A stretch of DNA of 64,000 bases, taken from NCBI GenBank assembly GCA_030147505.1, contig JASBVG010000096.1:1-64000 (forward strand). The letters are read 5' to 3'. Positions 38,190-46,692 of this stretch are shown here, piece by piece. A model generated the notes under the pieces. The model ran no database searches. It saw nothing but the letters and a program-made list of their open reading frames with translations, and had not been told where the DNA came from. The stretch is from Tardiphaga sp. (GTDB lineage Bacteria; Pseudomonadota; Alphaproteobacteria; Rhizobiales; Xanthobacteraceae). Both the position numbers and the translations under genes were made by a program. The stretch's first letter is position 1. Every line of letters starts with the position of its first letter.

Positions 38190-39026
38190 ATGAAAGTGGC
38201 AACGCTGCGCTCGGACGCTCAGACCAGGCTGGAAACCGTACGCGCGCCTGCGCAGGCGATGATCGAAATCGATCACGTCTCGCAGCGCTTCGAGACGTCG
38301 GGTCGGCAAAGCCACCTCGCACTGTCGGACATCAACCTGTCCATCGAGGACGGCGCCTTCGTCTCGATCCTTGGTCCATCAGGCTGCGGCAAGTCCACGC
38401 TGCTCTATATCGTCGGCGGCTTCGTCAAGCCGACCGAAGGCAGCGTTAAAGTCAAAGGCAATGCGATCACTGGTCCTGGTCCTGATCGCGGTCCGGTGTT
38501 TCAGGAATTCGCGCTGTTTCCATGGAAGAACGTGCTCGGCAATGTCATGTATGGCATGTTGCAGCAGGGCATGAAGAAGTCCGAGGCGGATGCGCGCGGG
38601 CGAAAACTGCTCGAGATGGTCGGCCTCAAGGGCTACGAGAAATTCTATCCCAAAGAACTCTCCGGCGGCATGAAGCAGCGCGTCGCCATCGCGCGCACGC
38701 TGGCTTACGATCCCGCCGTGCTGTTGATGGACGAACCCTTCGGCGCCCTCGATGCGCATACGCGCACGCGCTTGCAGAACGATCTGCTCGACATCTGGGA
38801 TCGCCAGCGCAAGACGGTGCTGTTCGTCACGCATTCGGTTGAGGAAGCGGTCTATCTTTCCGACAAGGTGATCGTGATGTCGCGTTCGCCGGGCTCGATC
38901 AAGGAAATCATCGACATCGATCTGCCGCGCCCGCGCAAACGCGCGGACCTGTTGCTCGATGCCCGCTTCCAGAAATACATCGTCGATATCGAAAAGATGA
39001 TCGACGACGGCCAGGAAGCGCACTGA
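38190..39026 (+). CDS. ABC transporter ATP-binding protein (NitT/TauT type)
   Basis: 278 residues: Walker A GPSGCGKST, Q-loop FQEFALFPWKNV, signature LSGGMKQRVAIARTLAYDP, Walker B VLLMDEPFGALDAHTR, and H-loop FVTHSVEEAVYLSD. Closest in form to SsuB/TauB/NrtD-type importers of nitrate, sulfonates, taurine or aromatic acids. ATG 38190 follows AAGGA by 6 bp; the in-frame ATG at 38151 has no ribosome site. It overlaps the first permease by one base (TGATG). Confidence 0.92.
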   Translation: MKVATLRSDAQTRLETVRAPAQAMIEIDHVSQRFETSGRQSHLALSDINLSIEDGAFVSILGPSGCGKSTLLYIVGGFVKPTEGSVKVKGNAITGPGPDRGPVFQEFALFPWKNVLGNVMYGMLQQGMKKSEADARGRKLLEMVGLKGYEKFYPKELSGGMKQRVAIARTLAYDPAVLLMDEPFGALDAHTRTRLQNDLLDIWDRQRKTVLFVTHSVEEAVYLSDKVIVMSRSPGSIKEIIDIDLPRPRKRADLLLDARFQKYIVDIEKMIDDGQEAH

Positions 39027-39808
39027 TGTCGCCGCGCCGCATCCTGAAGGCGCTGTCGCCGCTGCTCGCTTGTATCGGCCTGCTCTGTGTCTGGCAGCTG
39101 GCCTCGATGCGGCTGCAGACCGAGAGTTTCCCGACCGCCATCGAGACGCTGAAAGCGGTGCCGTCGATTCTCACCGACAAGGAATCGATCCGGAATATTC
39201 TGGACTCCATGCGCCGCATGGCCATCGGCCTGACGCTGGCGGTTTTGTTCGCGATCCCGCTCGGCCTGATGATGGGCCGCGTCAAGGCGGTGGCGAATTT
39301 CTTCAATCCGCTGATGATGATCATTTATCCCGTGCCGAAAGCGGCCCTGATGCCGATCATCATGCTGTGGCTCGGCGTGGGCGATGTTTCCAAGACGCTG
39401 GTGATCTTTCTCGGCGTCTCCCTGCCGATCATCTATCACTCGTTCCAGGGCGGCAAAGCCGTGGAAGAGAAGATGCTGTGGTCCGGCGCTGCGATGGGCA
39501 TGTCGGCACCGTCGCGCATGCTGCGCATCGTGCTGCCGGCGGCGTTGCCGGAAATTCTCACCGGCTGTCGCACGGGACTCGTTCTGGCGCTGATCACCAT
39601 GATCACGTCGGAGATGATCGCGCGCCAATCCGGCGCCGGCAACATCCTCTTCAATGCGCTCGACATGGCTCAATACGACACGGTGTTCGCCATGATCCTG
39701 ATCGTCGGTCTGCTCGGAATCATTTTCGACGCGGTGTTCGAGCGCATCAGGCTCTATCTGGTGAAGTGGTCGCAACCGCGCGACGACATGCCTTTAAGCT
39801 TCACATGA
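39026..39808 (+). CDS. ABC transporter permease 1 (NitT/TauT type)
   Basis: 260 residues, about six membrane segments with a BPD_transp_1 EAA loop (AAMGMSAPSRMLRIVLPAALPEILTGCRTG near 155-185) that contacts the ATPase. Typical of TauC/SsuC. It is coupled to the ATP-binding gene upstream and lies 10 bp before the second permease. An imperfect copy of the shared 12-bp motif (TTTAAGCTTCAC, reverse orientation) lies at 39793-39804 in its last codons. Confidence 0.92.
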   Translation: MSPRRILKALSPLLACIGLLCVWQLASMRLQTESFPTAIETLKAVPSILTDKESIRNILDSMRRMAIGLTLAVLFAIPLGLMMGRVKAVANFFNPLMMIIYPVPKAALMPIIMLWLGVGDVSKTLVIFLGVSLPIIYHSFQGGKAVEEKMLWSGAAMGMSAPSRMLRIVLPAALPEILTGCRTGLVLALITMITSEMIARQSGAGNILFNALDMAQYDTVFAMILIVGLLGIIFDAVFERIRLYLVKWSQPRDDMPLSFT

Positions 39809-39818
39809 GGAGCAGGGC

Positions 39819-40580
39819 ATGAGTGAACGCATCAACGCTTTCTTCATCGGTCTCCTCCCCATCGCGCTGTTCCTGGCGCTGTGGCAGTCGCTGGTCAGTT
39901 TCGGCTATGCGCCGAGCAACCTGTTGCCGCCGCCCGGCGCAGTGTTTGGCCGATTGGCAACGCAGTTCTTCACGGCCGATTTCCTGCACGATCTTGCCGC
40001 AACCCTGATCCGCCTGTTTGCTGGCTTCGGCATCGCCGTGGTGCTCGGCGTCTTTATCGGCCTCGCGGCCGCGGTGAGTCCTGCGATCAACGCGGTCGTG
40101 AAGCCATTGGTACGTGTTCTCGCGCCGATCCCGAAAGTCGCGCTCTATCCTGCGCTGCTGCTGATCCTCGGCTTCGATCACGCCTCCAAGATCACGCTGG
40201 TCACGGCCGACGCGCTGTTCCCGATTCTGCTCTCCACCTATTACGGCGCGTCCATGGTCGAGCAGAAGCTGGTCTGGTCGGCGCAGGCTGCAGGCACGCC
40301 GCGCTGGCAGATCCTGTTCAAGGTGGTCCTGCCGGCGGCGATGCCTTCAATCCTCACAGGCTGCCGCATCGGCCTCGTGATTTCCTGCATCGTGGTGTTT
40401 CTCGCCGAGATGATCACCTCAAGCGACGGCCTCGGCCATATGCTGGTGCAGGCTGCGCGCACGTTCCAGACAGTGGACATGTTCGTGCCCCTGATCATGA
40501 TCTCACTGCTGGGATTGATCCTGAACAGCCTGCTGCACACGCTGCGTGGCTATCTGCTGCGTGGATTTCCGGAAGTGTAA
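39819..40580 (+). CDS. ABC transporter permease 2 (NitT/TauT type)
   Basis: 253 residues with membrane segments across the length and an EAA loop QAAGTPRWQILFKVVLPAAMPSILTGCRIG near 150-180. It differs clearly from permease 1, so the importer is probably a heterodimer. No substrate-binding protein is in this operon; it must be encoded elsewhere. The substrate is unknown. The shared promoter motif ties it to the CoA pathway downstream. Confidence 0.9.
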   Translation: MSERINAFFIGLLPIALFLALWQSLVSFGYAPSNLLPPPGAVFGRLATQFFTADFLHDLAATLIRLFAGFGIAVVLGVFIGLAAAVSPAINAVVKPLVRVLAPIPKVALYPALLLILGFDHASKITLVTADALFPILLSTYYGASMVEQKLVWSAQAAGTPRWQILFKVVLPAAMPSILTGCRIGLVISCIVVFLAEMITSSDGLGHMLVQAARTFQTVDMFVPLIMISLLGLILNSLLHTLRGYLLRGFPEV

Positions 40581-40587
40581 ATCTCTC

Positions 40588-40721
40588 CGTCCCTCATGGT
40601 GAGGAGCGGCCATTTGGCCGCGTCTCGAACCATGAGATGTCGGAACTCCGCAGCCATCCCTTGCGAATGGCTACGCCATTCGCTGGGAGACGCCGCTGCA
40701 CGGCTCCTCAGGATGAGGACG
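40588..40721. repeat. Dispersed palindrome between convergent genes
   Basis: Outer arms CCTCATGGTGAGGAGC (about 40592-40607) and GCTCCTCAGGATGAGG (40703-40718) are near complements, with inner palindromes (CGAATGGCTACGCCATTCG). It sits between the convergent ABC permease and 3-hydroxyacyl-CoA dehydrogenase genes and may act as a two-way terminator. Confidence 0.7.
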
Positions 40722-40736
40722 GAGTATGGAATACGG

Positions 40737-41720
40737 TCAAAGCACCGGCGGCTTCTGCAGCTGAAAGTGCTTCAGCAGATCGACGAATGCCGATAGCCGT
40801 CCCTCGCGATAAGCATCGACATCCAGCCCCTCGTAATTGAGAAAGCCTTCTCCCGTGCGCAGGCCGATCTTTCCTTCGGCCATGTTGCGCCCGATGATCT
40901 CAGGCGCCGCATAGCGATCATTGTTCAGCGCTGATGTCATGTATTTGCTGGCATAGTGCAGAATATCGCCGCCGCCCCAGTCGATGAATTCGAGCAGACC
41001 AAGCACGGCGAAGCGAAAGCCGAAGCCATATTTGATCGCCTTGTCGAGTTCTTCCGGCGAAGCCACGCCTTCCTCGACCATGCGCGCGGCTTCGTTCATC
41101 GCCAGCGCCTGGATGCGCGGTACGATATAGCCTGGCGACGCCGAACAGACGACGGGCACCTTGCCGATGCCTTCGAGCAACTCCTTCACCTTTGCGGTGA
41201 CGGCCGGATCGGTCTTTGCGCCCGGCGAGACCTCGACCAGCGGCACGAGATAGGCGGGATTGAGCCAGTGCGCGTTGAGGAAGCGCTCGGGCCTGTCGAT
41301 GGCACTGGAGAGGTCATCGACAAGGATCGTTGATGTCGTCGAGGCGATGATCGGCTCTGGCCCGGCGAGTTGAGAGGCGCGCGCGAGCGCCTCGCGCTTC
41401 TGGTCGAGAACTTCAGGCACGCCCTCGAAGATGATCGCGGAACCGCTGAGCGCCAATCCGGCGTCGGCTTCAGGTACGACACGGACGCGCGCGATCAGGG
41501 TCTCGATATCCGCATTCTTCAGTAGCCCGAAGCGCGCCATGCTGGCAAATGTCTTGCGAATCTCGTCCAGCGCTTCCGTTTCAAGCGCCTTGAACTTGTC
41601 AGCGTTGCGCGGCTTGAAATCGACGATGGCGACCTCGTGGCCCGCATAGGCAAAGGCCACGGCAATGCCGCGGCCCATGCGGCCTGCGCCGAGGCACGCG
41701 ATCACTGGCCGCGTGCTCAT
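40737..41720 (-). CDS. 3-hydroxyacyl-CoA dehydrogenase
   Basis: 327 residues: Rossmann GAGRMGRGIAVAFAYAGHEV at 12-31, central FEGVPEVLDQKREALAR, IASTTSTI, the active-site HWLNPAYLVPLVEV near 165-180, and a C-terminal 3HCDH domain (GEGFLNYEG). Oxidises 3-hydroxyacyl-CoA with NAD. It is the last gene of the five-gene minus-strand operon, overlapping the gene before it as ATGA. Confidence 0.92.
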   Translation of the reverse strand: MSTRPVIACLGAGRMGRGIAVAFAYAGHEVAIVDFKPRNADKFKALETEALDEIRKTFASMARFGLLKNADIETLIARVRVVPEADAGLALSGSAIIFEGVPEVLDQKREALARASQLAGPEPIIASTTSTILVDDLSSAIDRPERFLNAHWLNPAYLVPLVEVSPGAKTDPAVTAKVKELLEGIGKVPVVCSASPGYIVPRIQALAMNEAARMVEEGVASPEELDKAIKYGFGFRFAVLGLLEFIDWGGGDILHYASKYMTSALNNDRYAAPEIIGRNMAEGKIGLRTGEGFLNYEGLDVDAYREGRLSAFVDLLKHFQLQKPPVL

Positions 41721-42811
41721 GCCGCAAAGCCTTCGCGCAGCAGCTTCTGCAATTCATCGCGCGAGAGACCGCCGAAGCCGAGCGACGCCAGCGTGCGGCC
41801 GCCTTCAAAAAAGTTCTCGCCGCAGATGGCGCCACCGATGGCGAGGAACGCCTTCACGAGCGGCGTCTCGACGCCGGCAAGCTGCGCGCAGGACAGGAAG
41901 AAGGAAAGGCCGGTGCGCAGATCCTCGCGCATATAGCGGTGCTCGGTCAGCACGATGTTCTCGCGCCAGTCGCCGCTGTCGGTCAGGCGATCATGCGAGC
42001 CGCGGCCATACATCCACTCCTCGCCTTCCTTGTTATAGTGATGCACCAGCGGGAAATGCGGACCGTGATAGCCGAGCGCCTCGCGGATCGCGATACGCTC
42101 GCCGTCGAGCTGGTCGGTCACGCGGCGGATCGAGACCTGCGTGCCTTCCTTGTGGATATCCCATTTCGGAAAATGCTCGAGCGGCCCGGCATTCATCACG
42201 ATCAGCGGCGGATGGATGATCGGGCCGGCATTCATCAGCGCGCCGGACAGTGCATCGCCGCAGGGCTCGATCACGCCCGGAAACGCCTTGTCGATCACCT
42301 TGCAGGCATGGTCGGACATCGAAAGCGGAAACACGCCCGTCGGCAACCGCTTGGCGCGGATGGTGATGGCGACTTCGAATGGCCCATGCTTGCGGGCAAG
42401 CCAGGGCAGCGTGCCGGTCTCGGCAAAGGCGACCTTGGCCTTGTTGCCGGCGTCATGCGCAGCCTTCGCAAAAATCATCGCGCCGAACGTCGCGGGCGGC
42501 AGATAGACGACCTGACCATCCCTGAGATGCGGTGCGATCTGTTTTGCGATATCCGGCTGCGCAAATGCGGGTGCCGGGCAGAGGATCAGTTCGACGCCCT
42601 CAATCGCCCCGGCGATGTCGGTGGTGACGAGCGAGAGCTGGGGGTCATGCGTGCCCTGCGCATTCTTCACGGTGATGCGCGAGCCAGCGGCCTTGTGTGC
42701 GGCCACCGCCTCGCTGTCGCGGCGCCAGAGGCGAACGTCATGGCCCTGCAGCGCGAAATCGCCTGCGGCCGCGAATGAGCCATTGCCGCCGCCGAGTACT
42801 GCGATCTTCAT
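41717..42811 (-). CDS. NAD(P)-dependent octopine/nopaline dehydrogenase family protein
   Basis: 364 residues. Rossmann motif VLGGGNGSFAAAGDFALQGHDV at 4-25 and a C-terminal all-helical domain (MNAGPIIHPPLIVMNAG, then EGEEWMYGRGSHDRL) as in opine dehydrogenases and related NAD-glycerol-3-phosphate-type folds. Family enzymes make or split N-(carboxyalkyl) amino acids. Its presence inside a CoA beta-oxidation operon is unusual; it could act on an amino- or keto-acid intermediate. It starts 16 bp after the ligase gene with GGGGA upstream. Confidence 0.85.
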   Translation of the reverse strand: MKIAVLGGGNGSFAAAGDFALQGHDVRLWRRDSEAVAAHKAAGSRITVKNAQGTHDPQLSLVTTDIAGAIEGVELILCPAPAFAQPDIAKQIAPHLRDGQVVYLPPATFGAMIFAKAAHDAGNKAKVAFAETGTLPWLARKHGPFEVAITIRAKRLPTGVFPLSMSDHACKVIDKAFPGVIEPCGDALSGALMNAGPIIHPPLIVMNAGPLEHFPKWDIHKEGTQVSIRRVTDQLDGERIAIREALGYHGPHFPLVHHYNKEGEEWMYGRGSHDRLTDSGDWRENIVLTEHRYMREDLRTGLSFFLSCAQLAGVETPLVKAFLAIGGAICGENFFEGGRTLASLGFGGLSRDELQKLLREGFAA

Positions 42812-42827
42812 TGTCGTCCCCTGAATG

Positions 42828-44339
42828 CTACGAAGGCGTGTTCTGCTTCAATTTGAAATGCTGCACCTTGCCAAGCGCGGTGCGCGGCAGATCGGTGACG
42901 AAGATGATGTCCCGCGGATGTTTGAAGCGCGCGAGCTGAGTCGCCACATGCGCCTTCAGGATCTCGGTCGTGCAGTCGCAGCCGGCACGTAGCACCACAT
43001 AAGCGACCGGCACTTCCTGCCATTTCGGATCGGCCACGCCGATCACGCCGACATCGGCCACATCGGGGTGTTCGAGGATCACACGCTCGATCTCGGCGGG
43101 ATAGACATTCTCGCCGCCGGAAATGATCATGTTCTTCTTGCGGTCGTGGACCCAGAAATATCCGTCCGCGTCGCGCGTGCCGATATCACCGGTGCGATAC
43201 CAGCCGTCATGCAACGCATCGCGCGTCGCGGCTTCGTTGCCCCAATATTCGTAGAACACATTGGGGCCGCGCACCACGATTTCGCCGGCCGTGCCGGCCG
43301 CGACCTCATTACCGTGATCGTCGATCACCTTGGCTTCGCAGCACAGGCCCGGCAGTCCCGTTGATCCCGCGCGCGCTTCGCCGCCAAGCCGCGTATAGAC
43401 CGATATCGGACAGGTTTCTGTCGATCCGTAGACCTGCAGCACCGGAATGCCGCGATCGGTGAAGCGCGCGATCAGATGCGGCGGCACGATGCTGGAGCCG
43501 GTGGAGACCGCTTTCAGGCAGGTGAGGTCGGTGCTCGCCCATGCCAGGTGCTCGCTCACGGCCTGAATGGTCGCGGGCACAAGCACCGTCAGCGTCGGTC
43601 GCTCATTGGCGATGGTCGCCAGCGTGGAGTCCGGCGTGAAGCGCGCATGGATGGTCACGGTGGCGCCGTGATGCAGCGCCGGCGTGGTCTGGATGTTGAG
43701 CCCGCCGACATGGAAGAACGGCAGCACCGTCAGCACGTGATCGTCGGAGGTGAGGCCATGCATGTGTTGGCTCATCACCCCGTTCCACAGCAGCGCGTCC
43801 TGACGCAGCACCGCGCCTTTCGGGCGGCCCGTGGTGCCGGACGTATAGACGATCAGCAGCGGGCAGGAGAGGTCGGTATGCGGATTGCTACCGTCGCCAG
43901 AGGCTTTGGCGAGCAGGGCATCAAAAGTCTGAGCGGGCGCTGGTGGCGCGAAGTCGAGCGCGACCACGCGTGTGTCCGGCATCTCCGTCGCAAGCTGCGG
44001 CAGGATCGCCGCAAAGCCTTCTTCCAGCACCAGCACCTTCACCGACGCATCGGAGAGGATGAAGAGCTGCTCCGCAACGGCGAGCCGCCAATTGAGAGGC
44101 ACGAGGATCGCGCCCAGCCTTGCACAGGCATAGAGCAGAACGAGATAATCCGGCCGGTTCAGGCTGAGGATCGCGACCCGATCGCCGCGTCCCACGCCGC
44201 ATTCCGTCTTCAGTGCTTTTGCCGTCGCCTCGATCCGCGCATTGAACGCGGCATAGGTCAGCGTCGCGCCTTCGAAACGGATCGCGGGCTTGTCCGGCGT
44301 GAAGGCCGCGTTGCGGGCGATGAGGCTGGAAAGGTCCAC
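42828..44339 (-). CDS. Acyl-CoA ligase (AMP-forming)
   Basis: 503 residues of the ANL superfamily. AMP-binding P-loop LLIVYTSGTTGRPKGAV near 170, A5 motif VYGSTETC near 312, A7 YRTGDIGTRDADGYFWVHDRKKN near 390, and C-terminal Lys in LPRTALGKVQHFKLK. It activates a carboxylic acid to its CoA thioester. The length fits medium/aromatic-acid ligases. In this operon it is a candidate for the first pathway step. Start GTG 44339, two bp after the acyl-CoA dehydrogenase stop. Confidence 0.93.
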   Translation of the reverse strand: MDLSSLIARNAAFTPDKPAIRFEGATLTYAAFNARIEATAKALKTECGVGRGDRVAILSLNRPDYLVLLYACARLGAILVPLNWRLAVAEQLFILSDASVKVLVLEEGFAAILPQLATEMPDTRVVALDFAPPAPAQTFDALLAKASGDGSNPHTDLSCPLLIVYTSGTTGRPKGAVLRQDALLWNGVMSQHMHGLTSDDHVLTVLPFFHVGGLNIQTTPALHHGATVTIHARFTPDSTLATIANERPTLTVLVPATIQAVSEHLAWASTDLTCLKAVSTGSSIVPPHLIARFTDRGIPVLQVYGSTETCPISVYTRLGGEARAGSTGLPGLCCEAKVIDDHGNEVAAGTAGEIVVRGPNVFYEYWGNEAATRDALHDGWYRTGDIGTRDADGYFWVHDRKKNMIISGGENVYPAEIERVILEHPDVADVGVIGVADPKWQEVPVAYVVLRAGCDCTTEILKAHVATQLARFKHPRDIIFVTDLPRTALGKVQHFKLKQNTPS

Positions 44340-44341
44340 GA

Positions 44342-45619
44342 TTACTCGTCTTTCTCGCCGGGCTCATACAGCGCCTCGCGCCCGATGCGGTCGAGGCAGA
44401 GTTCGGCGGTCCACGGCAGCATCAGCGCGCCGCAGCGGCTGTCGCGATAGATGCGCTCCAGCGGCAGCGTCTTCAGCATCGACTGACCGCCGCAGGTGCG
44501 GATCGCCAGTGCGGCGAGCTCGTTGGCGCCTTCCATCACGGTGTATTGCGACGCGTAGGCGCGCAGCACCTGCTCCTTGGTGGGATTGGCGCAGGCTTCG
44601 GTGACGGCCTGGAACCAGATGCCCTTGATCTGCTCGAGCTTCACCTGCATCTGCGCGACCGCGATCTGCTTGGTCGGATACATGCGACGCTTCACCGGCG
44701 GCATGCCCGGCACTTCGCCGCGCAGATATTTGACGGTGAAATCATAGGACGCCTGGGTGAGGCCCATGTAGGTGGGCGAGAGCGTCATGAACATATGCGG
44801 CCAGCGCATCGCCGCCTGGAAATAAACGCCGCGCGGCATCAGCGCGGAATCCTCCGGCACGAACACGTCCTTGAAGATCAGCGTGCGCGAGACGGTGCCG
44901 CGCATGCCGAGCGGATCCCAGTCTCCAACGACGGAGACGCCTTCCGACTTCGCGGAGATCGCGAGATACAGCGTGTTGCGGCGCGAGGCCTTCTCGCCTT
45001 CGACGGTCTCGGTGCACAGCACGCCGTAATAGTCGGCCGAGCCGGACAGCGACGCAAAAATCTTCTTGCCGTTGACGATCCAGCCGCCTTCGACCGGCTT
45101 CGCTTCCGTGCCGAATGCGACTCCGCCCGCAGCAGCCGCGCCGCCTTCGGAGAAAGGCTGCGCATAGATCGCGCCGTCTTCGAGGATGCGCTTGTAATGC
45201 ACAGCGCGGCGACGCCCGTGATCTGCGCGGGTCTGCGCGTCCATGTCGAGATCGTCGGCCAGCGGGCCGGACCACAGGGTCGAGCAGACATGCATGTTCC
45301 ATGTCAGCGCCGTGGCGCCGCAATAGCGACCGATCTCGGCAGCAGCGAGCGAATAGGTCTGGTAGTCCGCGCCCGATCCGCCATTGGCCTTCGGCACGGA
45401 AATGCCGAGCAGGCCGGCCTTGTGCATGTCCCGATAATTCTCCATCGGGAAGATCGCCTCGCGGTCCCACTTCGCCGCGCGCGGGGCGAAGTTCGTCTGC
45501 GCGAGTTCGCGTGCCTTGGTGATCAGCGCGACCTGTTCGTCATTCAGGCGAAAAGCCTTCGGATCGAACATCGGCTTATCAAGCACGATGCCGTCGATTT
45601 TGCTGGCAGGCGCGTTCAT
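44342..45619 (-). CDS. Acyl-CoA dehydrogenase (operon member)
   Basis: 425 residues with the three-domain FAD acyl-CoA dehydrogenase fold: GLLGISVPKANGGSGADYQTYSLAAAEI near 70-97, AQPFSEGG near 152 and WIVNGKKIFASLSGSADYYGVL near 175-196, then MRGTVSRTLIFKDVFVPED. The usual catalytic Glu site is replaced by other residues near the C-terminus (DSRCGALMLPWTAELCLDRIG), as in dehydrogenase relatives with altered substrates. It overlaps the alpha/beta hydrolase gene as ATGA. Confidence 0.9.
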   Translation of the reverse strand: MNAPASKIDGIVLDKPMFDPKAFRLNDEQVALITKARELAQTNFAPRAAKWDREAIFPMENYRDMHKAGLLGISVPKANGGSGADYQTYSLAAAEIGRYCGATALTWNMHVCSTLWSGPLADDLDMDAQTRADHGRRRAVHYKRILEDGAIYAQPFSEGGAAAAGGVAFGTEAKPVEGGWIVNGKKIFASLSGSADYYGVLCTETVEGEKASRRNTLYLAISAKSEGVSVVGDWDPLGMRGTVSRTLIFKDVFVPEDSALMPRGVYFQAAMRWPHMFMTLSPTYMGLTQASYDFTVKYLRGEVPGMPPVKRRMYPTKQIAVAQMQVKLEQIKGIWFQAVTEACANPTKEQVLRAYASQYTVMEGANELAALAIRTCGGQSMLKTLPLERIYRDSRCGALMLPWTAELCLDRIGREALYEPGEKDE

Positions 45620-46443
45620 GAGGATGATCCCGAGAGGTTGTGAGTGGTCTTGAGGAAGTCGGCGAGCACTTCGTTGAATTCGTGCGGGCGCTCAAAGCTG
45701 GCGAGATGGCCAACGCCTTCCAGCTCCACATATGTCGCGCCATTCACCATGGTCGCCATCTTAGCCATGGTCTTGGCGGGGGCGTTGTTGTCCTTGGAGC
45801 CGGACAGCAGCAGGGTCGGCACCTTGATATTGGCGATCTCGTTGCGGAGGTTGAAGCCGATCATCGACATCATCGACGCGCGGTAAGTGTCGGGCTTCAC
45901 GGCCGCCATGCAGTCGCGTGCGAGGTCGAGGCCTTTCGGATCGGGATCGTCGCCGATCAGGCCTGCAACGAGTTTCGGCGCCATGCTCACCATGGTCTCA
46001 CCGCGATCCAGCGGGCCAAGCCGGGCATCGATAAAATTCTTCTGCCATTCGCCGTCGGAGCTGCCGAACACGGACGTGGTCTGTGCGAGCACGGCAGCGC
46101 CGGCGAGATCGGGATAGTCGTGCAGGAAGCGCTGCACGATCATGCCGCCGATGGAATGACCGACCAGCACGGGCTTCCTGGCTCCCACCTGTGCGAGAAA
46201 ATCCTTCAGCGCGGCGGCGAAACCGGGAATGCTGGGCTCATCGAGCTGTTTCGATCCGCCATAGCCGGGCGCATCCCAGCCGATGGTGAAAAAGCGATCG
46301 CCAAACGTGTCGATCTGGTTGCGCCAGCCACGGCCGGCACCGCCGATCCCGTGCAGAAACACCAGCGGCGTCATCGACGCGTCGCCTTTTGCCTCATAGC
46401 CGAAACGGCCGTCCTTGGTTGTCAGGGTTTGTGAGTTCGGCAC
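45616..46443 (-). CDS. Alpha/beta hydrolase, first gene of the CoA operon
   Basis: 275 residues: FLHGIGGAGRGWRNQID (oxyanion hole), LVGHSIGGMIVQRFL with nucleophile Ser near 95, and VELEGVGHLASFERP with His near 250. It resembles ring-cleavage (meta-cleavage product/enol-lactone type) hydrolases. Start GTG 46443 is preferred, with AGGAGG 7 bp upstream; the longer reading has none. Likely role: hydrolysis of a pathway ester, lactone or C-C bond. Confidence 0.88.
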   Translation of the reverse strand: MPNSQTLTTKDGRFGYEAKGDASMTPLVFLHGIGGAGRGWRNQIDTFGDRFFTIGWDAPGYGGSKQLDEPSIPGFAAALKDFLAQVGARKPVLVGHSIGGMIVQRFLHDYPDLAGAAVLAQTTSVFGSSDGEWQKNFIDARLGPLDRGETMVSMAPKLVAGLIGDDPDPKGLDLARDCMAAVKPDTYRASMMSMIGFNLRNEIANIKVPTLLLSGSKDNNAPAKTMAKMATMVNGATYVELEGVGHLASFERPHEFNEVLADFLKTTHNLSGSSS

Positions 46444-46510
46444 GTCATGGCCTCCTGTACGAGCGGACGAGCTGAGCCTAGCATGTCCGAGATATATGAA
46501 AAGCAATAGT

Positions 46511-46522
46511 TTTAGACTTAAA
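46511..46522 (-). promoter_or_regulatory. TTTAAGTCTAAA operator-like motif (minus strand)
   Basis: Reads TTTAGACTTAAA on the plus strand. It lies 67 bp before the alpha/beta hydrolase start and fits the shared motif with one variation (A for G at position 6). TAGAC/GTCTA arms flank it at 46513-46517 and 46525-46529. Confidence 0.55.
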
Positions 46523-46644
46523 GGGTCTAGAACTGCCTAGCGTAGATGCAATGCAGCATCAATTTTCAGCGGTTTGATGTCGAGATAGATTTCCGCAACG
46601 CGGCAAGCGAGACAAACATCGCGGACGCCCTTGCCGGAAAATTC

Positions 46645-46656
46645 TTTAGGTTTAAA
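46645..46656 (+). promoter_or_regulatory. TTTAGGTTTAAA operator-like motif before acyl-CoA dehydrogenase
   Basis: Lies 36 bp before ATG 46693. A TTGCCG at 46631-46636 and a TAAAAC at 46653-46658, 16 bp apart, make a plausible sigma70 promoter overlapping the motif. Positions 46630-46659 match 53367-53396 at 27 of 30 bases. Confidence 0.7.
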
Positions 46657-46692
46657 ACAATTGCCGGATCGCGCGAGACAGGGAGCACCGCC

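Noticed and set aside
39793-39804. Reverse copy TTTAAGCTTCAC in the end of permease 1
   Set aside because: One mismatch from the motif, but it encodes the last residues of the permease and has no promoter role that I can see.
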